In this document: positions 31,706 to 40,683 of the stretch, piece after piece
Layout of the letters: each line of letters opens with the position of its first letter
Position numbering within the stretch: the first letter of the stretch is position 1
Assembly (NCBI GenBank): GCA_023379125.1
Contig: JAMCSY010000006.1
Coordinates: forward strand, 1 to 46,481
Source of the DNA: Patescibacteria group bacterium
GTDB lineage: Bacteria; Patescibacteriota; Microgenomatia; Daviesbacterales; UBA10151
Reading direction: 5' to 3'
DNA length: 46,481 nucleotides
The notes under the pieces: generated by a model
The model's input: only the letters and a program-made list of their open reading frames with translations
What the model was told of the DNA's origin: nothing
Database searches by the model: none
Made by a program: the position numbers and the translations under genes

Positions 31706-32494
31706 CTAATCTCCCAAACTAACTGAAGAAATAATTTTGTCATGTAGAGGTTTATAATCTCGCCTTGGACTATTAGTATAGTAACAATAGATAGTGATAA
31801 TGAAACGGCCGCTCTTGTCCAGCAAATAATACAAATTAGTTCCCGTAAGGTGGTGTTCCAGAATAACAGGGTTCCCGTTTAACATCTGCTTAGATACGGT
31901 ATAATTTTCATAATCTTCTGTCTTTGGTTGATTTAGCATCTCATTATAAACGATGCTATAAATATCATCATATGTATGGTTTTTAGCTTCTTGGTAATAT
32001 ATCTCTATTGATAATCCATCAAACAATTCTGTTTCGGCATTATCAGGTAGAGGAGAAACCACTAGAGAATAGCCTTCATTAATATCGCTGAACTCAAAAT
32101 GTGGTAGACTCCTTCCTTCCAAAATTTCATTATCATATTTGACAACTTTTTGCGACTCCGGATAGTCAAAAGTTAGATGGATCTTATCTATGGAATAAGG
32201 AATAGATTTTTCTTGCACTATCTGGTTAATATCCAAGGCGTCGTTAAAAGTATGGGTACTATTTTTCTCGTTAGACTCACCCATGATGGAAATATACATC
32301 GGTTCGGGTATCGGTGTATTGGTGAGAGCAAGAGGAGTGAGAGTAGGTGATATTTCTCTACCTAGGCCACCTGCCTTATCATAAGCTTGCTTGTTCGGTT
32401 TCTGGATCACAAGGTAAACACTAGAGATAGCTAAAGCACACAGTATTACTACTGCCATAAATATAATGATATGACCACTTTGTTGAGCTCTCAC
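31706..32494 (-). CDS. Membrane-anchored PsbP-like protein
   Basis: A 262-residue protein starting at GTG with an N-terminal membrane helix (IIIFMAVVILCALAISSVYL) and a Thr/Pro linker. The outer domain opens with KIHLTFDYP and closes with PLHDKIISSVSL, the general plan of PsbP-like domains seen at 10639. No enzyme motif. It ends 6 nt from tRNA-Val on the opposite strand and lies downstream of the M23 gene, 53 nt apart and same strand. Function unknown. Confidence 0.6.
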   Translation of the reverse strand: MRAQQSGHIIIFMAVVILCALAISSVYLVIQKPNKQAYDKAGGLGREISPTLTPLALTNTPIPEPMYISIMGESNEKNSTHTFNDALDINQIVQEKSIPYSIDKIHLTFDYPESQKVVKYDNEILEGRSLPHFEFSDINEGYSLVVSPLPDNAETELFDGLSIEIYYQEAKNHTYDDIYSIVYNEMLNQPKTEDYENYTVSKQMLNGNPVILEHHLTGTNLYYLLDKSGRFIITIYCYYTNSPRRDYKPLHDKIISSVSLGD

Positions 32495-32547
32495 GAGATA
32501 TAAGATTGGTTAATAATATAATACCAAGCCTGTACTTTTTGCTTTAC

Positions 32548-35247
32548 TTATCTTCTAAAAAATAATGAATAAAGAAAGCTTTTACACCAGGAATATAGAT
32601 AATTCTTCCAACTGTCAAAATGAGATAAATATTGTTCAGCAGACGAGCAACAGCCTTTGTCGCTTTGATCATGGGGCACAACTACTGTGGTCTGCTTGGT
32701 GGTGCTATTACCAGCTAAATCAGTCGCAGTCACGGTAATGGTATAGTGACGTCCATCTTGGTCATTGCCCTTTCTAGAAGCTTCCAGATAAATAACATCC
32801 CCAAAATCATGAGGTGGAGTAATAGCGGTACCATACTCATCTTGCACTGTAAATTTCAATTGTGGATGTGTAGTTAAGTTGTCCTTGGCCCAACCAAAAA
32901 TAGTTACTTTAACCTTTTTGTTATTAGCTGGCCAAAGTATAGTTGGATCTGCCCAAATCAGTACCTGGGGATTAGTTTTATCAATATTAATATTATCAAG
33001 TGCCTGGGTAGTTGTATTACCAGCATAGTCCTGGCAAGTACCAGTGATGGACAGATTAACGCCTTCTCCGCTAGCTGTGGCTGTAAACTCGCTTACTAAA
33101 GGACCAGAAAGTTGGTCAGTGCAACTAAAATGGGCAGTGACATCTTGATTAAACCAGCTACTATTGCTAGCTGGAGTAGCTAGCTGACCTTGAATTTGTG
33201 GAGGTGTTTGATCAATTTTAAAATCTAGGGTTTTATTGTCCTCATTATTACCATCTTTGTCTGTAGAGTAATAATTCAGGTGGTATTGTCCATCAGCAGT
33301 GGCTTCAATAGGCTCTTGGTAAAAAGGCTCTTGGTAAAACTGCCACTCTTGATTGTTGAGTTGATAGGTGGAATAGTCTACTCCAGAACCGCTAGCCTCA
33401 TCTTGGGCACTCAGCGTTAAGGTAACTGGAGATTTATACCAACTGTTATTTCCCAAAGTTCCACTGAGAGTGGCTTCCGTCACTGGAGGAGTTATATCTC
33501 TTCTCTCAGCCATTAAAGAGATCAAGGACATGTGGTTTAAGCTGGTTTGGACTTTATTATCAGGCAAAGTGAGAGTTTGTTCCTTAATCCAGGTATTGCT
33601 GTCTGGACTGGAATAAAAAGCTAAACTACTGGTAATAAACTTTACTAACTTGAGGTTTTGATAGTTAACAGTTACAGTGTAGCTTGCATTGTTGGGAAAA
33701 TTGTGAATTAAATTGCCATTAGTATCATAGGCAGTAATAGCTACAGCTGAGCCTACAGAATCAATAGTGGTGGTGTTATGGAATGGTGGAGCAGATTGTA
33801 TGTGCAGTTCAATATCATTGTTATCAGTGGTGATACCCACAGGAAAATCAAATAGATAGGGACCAACAGTAAAAGTTCCTCCAGCTGAGGTGAGCACAGT
33901 ATCTACATGGTCAATTTGCTGGTTCCAAAGATAGCTGTTGGTAGAACCAGTTCTTCCTTCAGCGAGAGTGTAATTTGGCCAAGGATCAGAGGTTAAGCCT
34001 TGCCAGCCATAAGGATCAGTTAGATCATCAGGTATAACAAAAGAATATGGGGTAGTGGTGTCTTTACTTTTATAAACACCAAAATGAAGATGGGAACCTG
34101 CTGGACCTTGGGGTTTAACATTTCCTGAGTAGCCAACTAAACCAATTTGTTCTCCTTGGGCAACCTCCTTGGGGGTGTTGGGAACGGAGGGATTAAGGCC
34201 ATCGTCCTCGAGGTGTTGGTAAATAGTTTTGTAACCATTATGATGATCAATCTCTATTTTATTTCCACAGCTAGCACAGTTTGTTATTAATGTTGCAGAG
34301 CCCGAGGCAGCTGCTAGCACTGGAGTTCCTAGCTTAGTATCTGCTAAAGAGCCATAATCATATCCATCGTGCCCAGCATACCAGGCATCGTTTACATTTT
34401 TCTCGAGCCCCAGATAGTTTACAACCGTTCCCTGGTTTGCTGCTGGTTCAGGGAAGTTGCTATATGCTAGAGGGTATTGGTGATCAAAGAAGGAGTTAAT
34501 AGCCAAAGCAGCTTCACTAAAACTATCCCCCTTAGCCTGATAATCCCAGGGAAGATTAAGAAAAGGATCCACATCAAGGGATTCAACTCGAACATAGTCT
34601 ATGTTAAATGTTGTCCAAGTTGGTATTGCTGGTATCTGATAAGATGGATTACCCATCCAGATGTATTTGAGTTTATTACCGATATTTGTATAAATATAAA
34701 CAGATTGGTCGTCAACGATTAACTCATAATTATGGTTTTTCCGAATGATTTGCATAGTATGTTCATTGGTATTAACTGGCACTATAAGCTTATCTATGCC
34801 ATTAACGCTAAAGCGCATGTTATGTAAAGAGTCATCCTGCCACACATTAATTGCATATCCAAGATTATTAAATCCTAATCCGTTATATGGAATTTTCTCT
34901 GACACGACGATACCGGTTCCCCAAGGCGAAACATGAGTATATTTGAATTTTATACTTACTTCATAGTTATCATTAGGTAATGGCACTTTAGAAATTATCA
35001 ATGGATACTGGGGTGTATTTGAAGACTGGGTTGTGACAAGGTTACCACTGATTTGTGAAATAACTACATCATTCATAATATTGTTGGGGAATATGATCCA
35101 CTTATCACTATTTAGCATGTTGTTTGCAGTATTTTGACTGAAATTATCTTCAAAATATACAGAATTAGCTTCGGCAGCTGATATTTTAGCTGCTAGTAAA
35201 ATAAGTATGAAACTAATTGATAACAATAATTTGAATATTTTGATCAT
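32548..35247 (-). CDS. Large secreted M23-type metallopeptidase with Ig-like repeats
   Basis: An 899-residue protein with a Sec signal peptide (about residues 1-27). A LamG-like domain (about residues 30-225) precedes a LytM/M23 peptidase: the zinc ligands are H and D in AGHDGYDYG near residue 292 and the HLHFG His pair near 386, with IEIDHHNGYKTIYQHL between. After that come a ZU5-like segment (GGTFTVGPYLFDFPVGITTD) and three Ig-like repeats. M23 enzymes cut peptidoglycan cross-links, though the domain may also only bind. The C-terminus is rich in Cys and aromatics (KGCCSSAEQYLSHFDSW). An in-frame 15-bp tandem repeat adds a second FYQEP. Confidence 0.85.
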   Translation of the reverse strand: MIKIFKLLLSISFILILLAAKISAAEANSVYFEDNFSQNTANNMLNSDKWIIFPNNIMNDVVISQISGNLVTTQSSNTPQYPLIISKVPLPNDNYEVSIKFKYTHVSPWGTGIVVSEKIPYNGLGFNNLGYAINVWQDDSLHNMRFSVNGIDKLIVPVNTNEHTMQIIRKNHNYELIVDDQSVYIYTNIGNKLKYIWMGNPSYQIPAIPTWTTFNIDYVRVESLDVDPFLNLPWDYQAKGDSFSEAALAINSFFDHQYPLAYSNFPEPAANQGTVVNYLGLEKNVNDAWYAGHDGYDYGSLADTKLGTPVLAAASGSATLITNCASCGNKIEIDHHNGYKTIYQHLEDDGLNPSVPNTPKEVAQGEQIGLVGYSGNVKPQGPAGSHLHFGVYKSKDTTTPYSFVIPDDLTDPYGWQGLTSDPWPNYTLAEGRTGSTNSYLWNQQIDHVDTVLTSAGGTFTVGPYLFDFPVGITTDNNDIELHIQSAPPFHNTTTIDSVGSAVAITAYDTNGNLIHNFPNNASYTVTVNYQNLKLVKFITSSLAFYSSPDSNTWIKEQTLTLPDNKVQTSLNHMSLISLMAERRDITPPVTEATLSGTLGNNSWYKSPVTLTLSAQDEASGSGVDYSTYQLNNQEWQFYQEPFYQEPIEATADGQYHLNYYSTDKDGNNEDNKTLDFKIDQTPPQIQGQLATPASNSSWFNQDVTAHFSCTDQLSGPLVSEFTATASGEGVNLSITGTCQDYAGNTTTQALDNINIDKTNPQVLIWADPTILWPANNKKVKVTIFGWAKDNLTTHPQLKFTVQDEYGTAITPPHDFGDVIYLEASRKGNDQDGRHYTITVTATDLAGNSTTKQTTVVVPHDQSDKGCCSSAEQYLSHFDSWKNYLYSWCKSFLYSLFFRR
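33311..33340 (-). repeat. 15-bp in-frame tandem repeat in the M23 gene
   Basis: GGCTCTTGGTAAAAA and GGCTCTTGGTAAAAC stand in tandem and encode a doubled FYQEP block between the first and second Ig-like units. Looks like simple slippage. Confidence 0.85.
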
Positions 35248-35289
35248 GTATCAGATACATTATCTGATACATATCTAAGAAGTTGTCAA
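35246..35289 (-). promoter_or_regulatory. Promoter and 27-bp palindromic operator of the M23 gene
   Basis: On the minus strand, a perfect TTGACA (35289-35284) is followed after 19 nt by GATAAT (35264-35259). A perfect palindrome with 12-bp arms and a 3-bp centre (ATGTATCAGATA, CAT, TATCTGATACAT; 35246-35272) covers the -10 box and reaches into the ATG. This is the position of a repressor site. The regulator is unknown. Confidence 0.6.
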
Positions 35290-35321
35290 GTATTAAATGT
35301 CTGGTTGTAGGTTAATTATGC

Positions 35322-35327
35322 TAAACT
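35322..35327 (+). promoter_or_regulatory. Extended -10 box of the flippase gene
   Basis: TGC then TAAACT, ending 6 nt before the GTG at 35334: a leaderless-type promoter divergent from that of the M23 gene. Confidence 0.4.
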
Positions 35328-35333
35328 ACCTTT

Positions 35334-36587
35334 GTGGACAAACAGATAGTTGTTAACTCGTCTTGGCTAATAATCTCACAGGCCGCTGCTAAGATAATTG
35401 CATTTTTCTATACTGTATTTTTAGCTAATCAGCTTGGGGTTAGCAATTTTGGACTATGGATTTTAGTCCTATCATATTTTTCGTTGTTCTCGTCAATTGG
35501 CGATTTTGGATTGACTAGATATTTTCTTAGAGAAGCTTCCAAGAGTGCTACTCAGGCAGCGATTTTAATACCTAATGTTGTTTTTAGCAGGCTAATTCTG
35601 CTGGTAATAATAATACTTATATTTACTACTATAATATTGATCCTTGATCCGCAGGTAGATAGAAGAACATTGTCTATTTTAGGTGCAATCGCGGTTTTAC
35701 CTCAGTCAGTGTCAATTACTCTGGACGCTTTGTTTATAGCCAGGTTAAAAAACTATCTATCCGCAGTAGGAACTGTTTTCCTAAATATCAGTTCTGCGAT
35801 AATTGGCGTAATATTAGTGACATCAGGTCTTGGCATTTATGGAGCGGTTCTAGCTTTGGTATTTAGTCAAATTTTTTACTCTGCCCTAATGATCGTAATT
35901 GCTATCAGAAATGGCTATTGGCCAGATTGGAAAATGCAATGGGCTATTTTACCCGATATCTTGAAAGAGTCTTTTCCTTATGGCATTTTAGGAGCTATGG
36001 GATTAATCTTCTTTAAGGTCGACTCAATAATGCTATCTCTTTTTAGGGGTAACTACGAAACTGGTATTTATGGTGCCGCTTATAAGTTTTTAGAAGCTAG
36101 TCTTATTGTCCCTAACGCTGTCTCGTTTTCTATTTTTCCAATTATGGCGAAACTCCATCTGAAAGATATTAAACTTATGAAGCCTCTTTATACAAATACC
36201 TTATTAACAATGGCTTTAGTAGGTACGGTTACAGCAATTTTGTTCGTGATAATTCTTCCACTGGTTATAAACATATTGCTGCCACAATATAAACAATCAA
36301 TTGGAGTTATTAAGATTCTTGCATTAGCGCTGCCCTTTATGTTTATGCATGTGACTATGTCTCAGGCGGCATTATCATCAGCAAAATATTTAAAACCCTT
36401 AATCCTCTTGTCAGTTTTTACTCTGCTTTTTAATATAATTCTTAATTTAATTTTTATACCGATATACGGTTACATTGCAGCCTCTTGGATTACAGTTATA
36501 TCAGATATCACAAGTTTTCTTGTTATCTATATAACGTTTTCAAAACTCATTTTTAAAGACTATGAATATCAGATGGAAACTGAATAA
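35334..36587 (+). CDS. Polysaccharide flippase, Wzx/MOP family
   Basis: A 417-residue membrane protein with about 12 helices of the MOP (Wzx/MATE) type. The N-terminus (SSWLIISQAAAKIIAFFYTV), LGVSNFGLWILVLSYFSLF and GDFGLTRYFLREASKS are the usual first and second helices and loop of Wzx proteins, and FPYGILGAMGLIFFKVDSIM begins the second half. It would turn lipid-linked oligosaccharide across the membrane, handing it to the polymerase at 37684. The stop directly abuts the ATG of the next glycosyltransferase. Confidence 0.85.
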   Translation: MDKQIVVNSSWLIISQAAAKIIAFFYTVFLANQLGVSNFGLWILVLSYFSLFSSIGDFGLTRYFLREASKSATQAAILIPNVVFSRLILLVIIILIFTTIILILDPQVDRRTLSILGAIAVLPQSVSITLDALFIARLKNYLSAVGTVFLNISSAIIGVILVTSGLGIYGAVLALVFSQIFYSALMIVIAIRNGYWPDWKMQWAILPDILKESFPYGILGAMGLIFFKVDSIMLSLFRGNYETGIYGAAYKFLEASLIVPNAVSFSIFPIMAKLHLKDIKLMKPLYTNTLLTMALVGTVTAILFVIILPLVINILLPQYKQSIGVIKILALALPFMFMHVTMSQAALSSAKYLKPLILLSVFTLLFNIILNLIFIPIYGYIAASWITVISDITSFLVIYITFSKLIFKDYEYQMETE

Positions 36588-37703
36588 ATGAAAAAAATTG
36601 GGCTTGACATTACTGTTTTAAATGATGCTGAAAAGACGGGAATAGGGGTGTATACACAGGAGTTACTAACTAGTCTTATTCGGCAGAACGATTATGATGA
36701 ATTTACTCTCTTTGGTTTCACTACAATGTCTAGCTATAAGTCAGTTAAAAAATCAAAAATAGCACAGTTTCCAAACGTAAGATTGAAGTTGATAAAATTA
36801 CCGGCTAAGTTATTTCGGGCCAGTTTTCTGTTGTGGCAGTTCCTCAATTGGCCTTCAATTAATAATGTTATTAGAGATTTAGATATTTTTCACTCTTTTA
36901 ACTATTATCTACCACCACAAACTAGGGGTAAAAATATAGCCACAGTGTTTGATACGACGCCAATTTCTCACCCAGAGTGGCATCAAGATAGAACAGTTCA
37001 GCTGGATAATATCAGATTAAAAAGGATTAAAGAAAATGCAGACTTAGTTATAGCTATCTCAGAGAATACAAAAAGAGACTTTTTAGAATACTCGCCTAAC
37101 AGTAGGGTTGAAGTTATTTATCCAGCAACTAAAGCATATAAGCAGGTAGTTACAAAGAATGAACTAATGAGAAAATTTCATATCAAAGATGAATATCTGC
37201 TGAGTGTATCGACGTTGGAGCCTAGAAAGAATTTACTACGCTTAGTAAAAGCATTCCTACAAATATCTACAGACAAAACTTTAGTATTAGTGGGAGCTTC
37301 CGGTTGGAACAATAATGAATTAATGAAGCTTGTTAGACAGAATTCAAAAAAAATTACGCTACTTGGATATGTGACTGATGGGGATTTGGCTGGCTTATAT
37401 AAATATGCGTTATGCCTAGTGTATCCTTCTTTGTACGAAGGTTTTGGGATACCCGTTTTAGAAGCAATGTCATTTGGGACTCCGGTGATAACCTCTAAAA
37501 CATCTTCCTTACCAGAGGTTGGTGGTAACGCTGTTCTCTATATCGATCCCTTGGATATTAAAGATTTACAGAACAAGATTTACAGTGTGCTTCTACAGAA
37601 ACAGTTGCGAAAAGATTTATCAGCGAGGGGTTTGGTTCAAGCACGTAAATTTAGTTGGGATAAGTCTGCTAAAAAGCTAAACTCTATTTATCAGAGTTTT
37701 TAA
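36588..37703 (+). CDS. Glycosyltransferase family 4
   Basis: A 371-residue GT4 enzyme with the same plan as the 2495 product: N-terminal KIGLDITVLNDAEKTGIGVY loop, ATVFDTTPISHPEW in the acceptor domain, LLSVSTLEPRKNLLRLVKAF at the start of the donor domain, and YEGFGIPVLEAMSFGTPVI near residue 285 as the E-x7-E site. The last 20 bases overlap the end of the convergent gene. Sugar unknown. Confidence 0.88.
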   Translation: MKKIGLDITVLNDAEKTGIGVYTQELLTSLIRQNDYDEFTLFGFTTMSSYKSVKKSKIAQFPNVRLKLIKLPAKLFRASFLLWQFLNWPSINNVIRDLDIFHSFNYYLPPQTRGKNIATVFDTTPISHPEWHQDRTVQLDNIRLKRIKENADLVIAISENTKRDFLEYSPNSRVEVIYPATKAYKQVVTKNELMRKFHIKDEYLLSVSTLEPRKNLLRLVKAFLQISTDKTLVLVGASGWNNNELMKLVRQNSKKITLLGYVTDGDLAGLYKYALCLVYPSLYEGFGIPVLEAMSFGTPVITSKTSSLPEVGGNAVLYIDPLDIKDLQNKIYSVLLQKQLRKDLSARGLVQARKFSWDKSAKKLNSIYQSF

Positions 37704-38862
37704 AAGTATAATCCTGTAAGTTTAAACTGAGCCAGAGGAGAATCCAGGGGTAGAAAAGGGAATTGATCACAAAGCTGTTGATGAGCAGTCCTCCCAGGCC
37801 TGCTAGTAGTAATATACCTGCCTTATTTTTCTGTAAATAGCTTTTATAACCAGTAAAAATAATAGTAGTTAAGAAACCCAGATAAAAGATTAAACCAATA
37901 ACTCCAGTAGTAGCTGCCACAAATAACAAACTTGAATCATTTCCCGATGCTGACCTGCTATTTATGTAATCTGTAGGAGCTAGTTGGTACTTATTGAGAG
38001 CATAACGATAACTATTAAACCCCACACCTAAAATAGGGTTAAGTTGAAAAATCTCTAAACCTTCTTGCCAGGAATTAGCCCTAAAAGCTGCTGATTGAGT
38101 TTTATTAATATTTCTGGGAGCAGCAACAAACTTATCATAACTGAGATAACTTAAGCCAAGTACTAGTGTGAGGATTAATGTTAAACCTAATAATTTAGTA
38201 GACTTCCTTAAAATTGTAAGTGCTAAGAAACTTACAAAAAACATTATGATAGTTCCTCTGGAAAAAGTAGTGATAACCCCTATAAAAATCACTATAAAAA
38301 ATATCCTTAATAACTTGTTGTGCTTAATTAGCTCTGGATAGCTAACTAGACTTATTAGGCTTAAAACAAGGTACACTCCCAAAAAATTAGGATCAAGTAA
38401 AGTAGAAACCATTCTGAAAAAATGAGGATCCCAACCACTACTTTGTAAAAATAATAAATCTGGAAAAATGATTAGCTGAAAAAATCCTAGAATAGTTAGG
38501 ATAAAACCTGAATAAATTATCAGTAAAGGAACCCTTGTTTTTAGATCTGGTCTTTGTAGGATTAACCAGCCTAATAAAAGGTACATCCCCCAACGTACCA
38601 AATATCCCAAAGAAACAATGGAATCTAGTTTGTTAAGTCCTAAAGGAGACAGTAATAAGGAAACAAAGGCTGATAACACAAAAGCTACGATAGGGTAGAT
38701 GAAGATTGGTAAGGGATAGGGTTTAAACTTTTTGGTGATCAGTAAAAAAATAATGGATAATAAAACTGTTAAGTCTAAAAAAGTTAATCCACTACTAGCA
38801 TAAAGAGGAATTTTAATAACTTGTCCTAAAATTAAGCCTAAAAAAAGTAACCACAAGATCAT
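37684..38862 (-). CDS. O-antigen ligase/polymerase-like protein (Wzy_C family)
   Basis: A 392-residue polytopic protein with about ten helices and a large outer loop. ITTFSRGTIIMFFVSFLAL, the loop motif GVGFNSYRYALNKY near residue 275, and NDSSLLFVAATTGVIGLIFY are the signature of the O-antigen ligase/polymerase superfamily. With the flippase and glycosyltransferases around it, a role in polymerising or attaching the surface glycan is likely. WaaL and Wzy cannot be told apart by sequence. A TATAAT ends 7 nt before its ATG. Confidence 0.82.
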   Translation of the reverse strand: MILWLLFLGLILGQVIKIPLYASSGLTFLDLTVLLSIIFLLITKKFKPYPLPIFIYPIVAFVLSAFVSLLLSPLGLNKLDSIVSLGYLVRWGMYLLLGWLILQRPDLKTRVPLLIIYSGFILTILGFFQLIIFPDLLFLQSSGWDPHFFRMVSTLLDPNFLGVYLVLSLISLVSYPELIKHNKLLRIFFIVIFIGVITTFSRGTIIMFFVSFLALTILRKSTKLLGLTLILTLVLGLSYLSYDKFVAAPRNINKTQSAAFRANSWQEGLEIFQLNPILGVGFNSYRYALNKYQLAPTDYINSRSASGNDSSLLFVAATTGVIGLIFYLGFLTTIIFTGYKSYLQKNKAGILLLAGLGGLLINSFVINSLFYPWILLWLSLNLQDYTFKNSDK

Positions 38863-38869
38863 TAATAAA

Positions 38870-38895
38870 ATTATACCTCCTAACTATGATAAAAT
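38870..38895. promoter_or_regulatory. Back-to-back -10 boxes of a divergent gene pair
   Basis: Minus strand: TATAAT at 38875-38870, 7 nt before ATG 38862. Plus strand: TGA then TAAAAT at 38890-38895, 6 nt before GTG 38902. Only 39 bp separate the two start codons, so neither message has room for a leader. An AGGAGG lies 13 nt from the minus-strand ATG, too far for normal pairing. Confidence 0.5.
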
Positions 38896-38901
38896 TTGGC
38901 A

Positions 38902-40683
38902 GTGAAATTAACCAGATTTGCTAAAGGTTCTAGAGCTTCAACACTACTAATTTTACTAGGTTTTATATTTTTCAATCTACTACTAAATTCCAACATTGTT
39001 ACCGAGCTTCTTAACAACAATCCTTTCCGAGTTTATGGAGGTGATGGGCAGTTGCTAGAATATCTCGCCGAAGTAACGAGGTTGAAGATTATCAGTGGTC
39101 AAAACCCTTTTGGGTATTTAAGTGGTTTATTTTATCCACTACAAGCGTCCTTAAATCTACAAGATATTGGCTTTGATAATGGATTTTGGTTTGTCATCTT
39201 CAGTCCCTTTCTTACAATTCATCAATCAATGAGCTTACTTTTATTAATTAACTTTTTTCTAGCGGAGGTGTTTACTTATCTACTGCTGAGAACTTTAAAA
39301 GTAGCCAGACCACTAGCTTTTATTTTTGCTTTAAGTTTTGCGTTTAGTCCAGCTTTTGTCTTTAGGATCAGAGGACATTTTCACTATCTTTACCACTTCC
39401 TTTACCCCTTATTAATTTGGTTGAGTTTGTTGATAGTAGAGGTTAAACAAAGATTCAAATTAGTAATTTTGAGTGTTTGTTTAGGTTTGAGTATGAGCTT
39501 ACTTTTCTTTGCTTCTGGCTATCTTTTAGTGATGTTTACCTTAGGTTTACTCTCTTTTGGATTATTGGAGTTGATGATTAATCGAGGAAGTATCTTATCC
39601 TGGTCAAGACAATTTGGCAAAAAATATCGCTATTTTGTTTTCGCAGGAATTATTTTTTTGGCTACGCTGAGTCCTTTAATTTGGGCAACTCTTCATACAC
39701 ACCCACCGATTGAAAATCGTCCCTCGCTTGATTATGGTGGAGCCAGGGCTTATGCAGCTAGGCCATGGGATATCTTTTTACCGAGTACTGATAACTTATT
39801 TTATGGAAATTTTTTCCAACTTGATTTTCCTTTTCATCCCCATTCTATTGAAGGAGTGATCTATCCCGGTATTCTGAGCTTTATTGGTTTAGTAATCTTC
39901 CTGTTTGGCAAGCTAGATAGAAGGAAATACCTTAGTGTATTTTTAAGCATTATCGTTTTTTATATCTTATCATGGGGACCAATGATTGATCTGAGTAAAT
40001 TAAGTGTTCCTTTATTGAGCAATTTTATTATTCCTTTGCCAGATATTATTTTAGCAAAATTACCAATCCTTTCGATGATGAGAGTACCTTCGCGTTATGG
40101 CATGCCACTAGTCTTTGTTAGTGTCATTTTGGCCGCCTTAGTTTTAAATCAAAAGTATCAAGCTAGCCAAAAATTTGCATCAATTTGCTTAGGTTTGTTT
40201 TTAGTTTTTTTAATTGATCAAAGTTATCAGATTCCCTTGGAAGTTTTTGACATGAATTTACCGGTTAACTCTTATCAAGTTATCAGACAGGATCACAGTA
40301 ACTTTGCAGTAATGCAAATTCCTTTTACCCTCCGAGATGGTTTTAACTACTTGGGTAGTGAGAGCGCTTTGGATTTTCATTATGGGCAATTGCTAACCCA
40401 AAAACCTTTTGTGGGAGGATACTTAAGCAGAGTTGGCCTGGATAAATTTGATTATTATCTGCAAAATCCAGCCTTGCACTATTTTACCTCAGCAATTGAT
40501 GTTAAACATCAGCATCCATATATCACAGACAATCAAACTGTTAGTCAATCCCTACAACATTTATCGATCAAATATATTTTAATACAAGGAAGTTTTTCTA
40601 AACTACAAGCACAAATGGCTCAACTAGGCTATCATCAGTTGCTCAGTGGAGACCATGGTTATAACCTATATGTACTAAATTAA
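38902..40683 (+). CDS. GT-C/YfhO-like polytopic membrane protein
   Basis: A 593-residue protein with about 11-12 helices. After the first helix, an outer loop carries YGGDGQLLEYLAEVTRLKI, in the place of the catalytic Asp loop of GT-C glycosyltransferases. LSMMRVPSRYGM near residue 395 is common to YfhO-like and related enzymes. A soluble tail follows (about residues 450-593). It probably moves a sugar from a polyprenyl carrier outside the membrane. GTG 38902 is preferred over TTG 38896 because a -10 box ends just 6 nt upstream. Convergent with the next gene; the stop codons overlap. Confidence 0.65.
   Translation: MKLTRFAKGSRASTLLILLGFIFFNLLLNSNIVTELLNNNPFRVYGGDGQLLEYLAEVTRLKIISGQNPFGYLSGLFYPLQASLNLQDIGFDNGFWFVIFSPFLTIHQSMSLLLLINFFLAEVFTYLLLRTLKVARPLAFIFALSFAFSPAFVFRIRGHFHYLYHFLYPLLIWLSLLIVEVKQRFKLVILSVCLGLSMSLLFFASGYLLVMFTLGLLSFGLLELMINRGSILSWSRQFGKKYRYFVFAGIIFLATLSPLIWATLHTHPPIENRPSLDYGGARAYAARPWDIFLPSTDNLFYGNFFQLDFPFHPHSIEGVIYPGILSFIGLVIFLFGKLDRRKYLSVFLSIIVFYILSWGPMIDLSKLSVPLLSNFIIPLPDIILAKLPILSMMRVPSRYGMPLVFVSVILAALVLNQKYQASQKFASICLGLFLVFLIDQSYQIPLEVFDMNLPVNSYQVIRQDHSNFAVMQIPFTLRDGFNYLGSESALDFHYGQLLTQKPFVGGYLSRVGLDKFDYYLQNPALHYFTSAIDVKHQHPYITDNQTVSQSLQHLSIKYILIQGSFSKLQAQMAQLGYHQLLSGDHGYNLYVLN

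Noticed and set aside
31506-31709. 67-codon plus-strand ORF over the tRNA
   Set aside because: It spans the lepB start, two promoters and the whole tRNA-Val; a chance frame.
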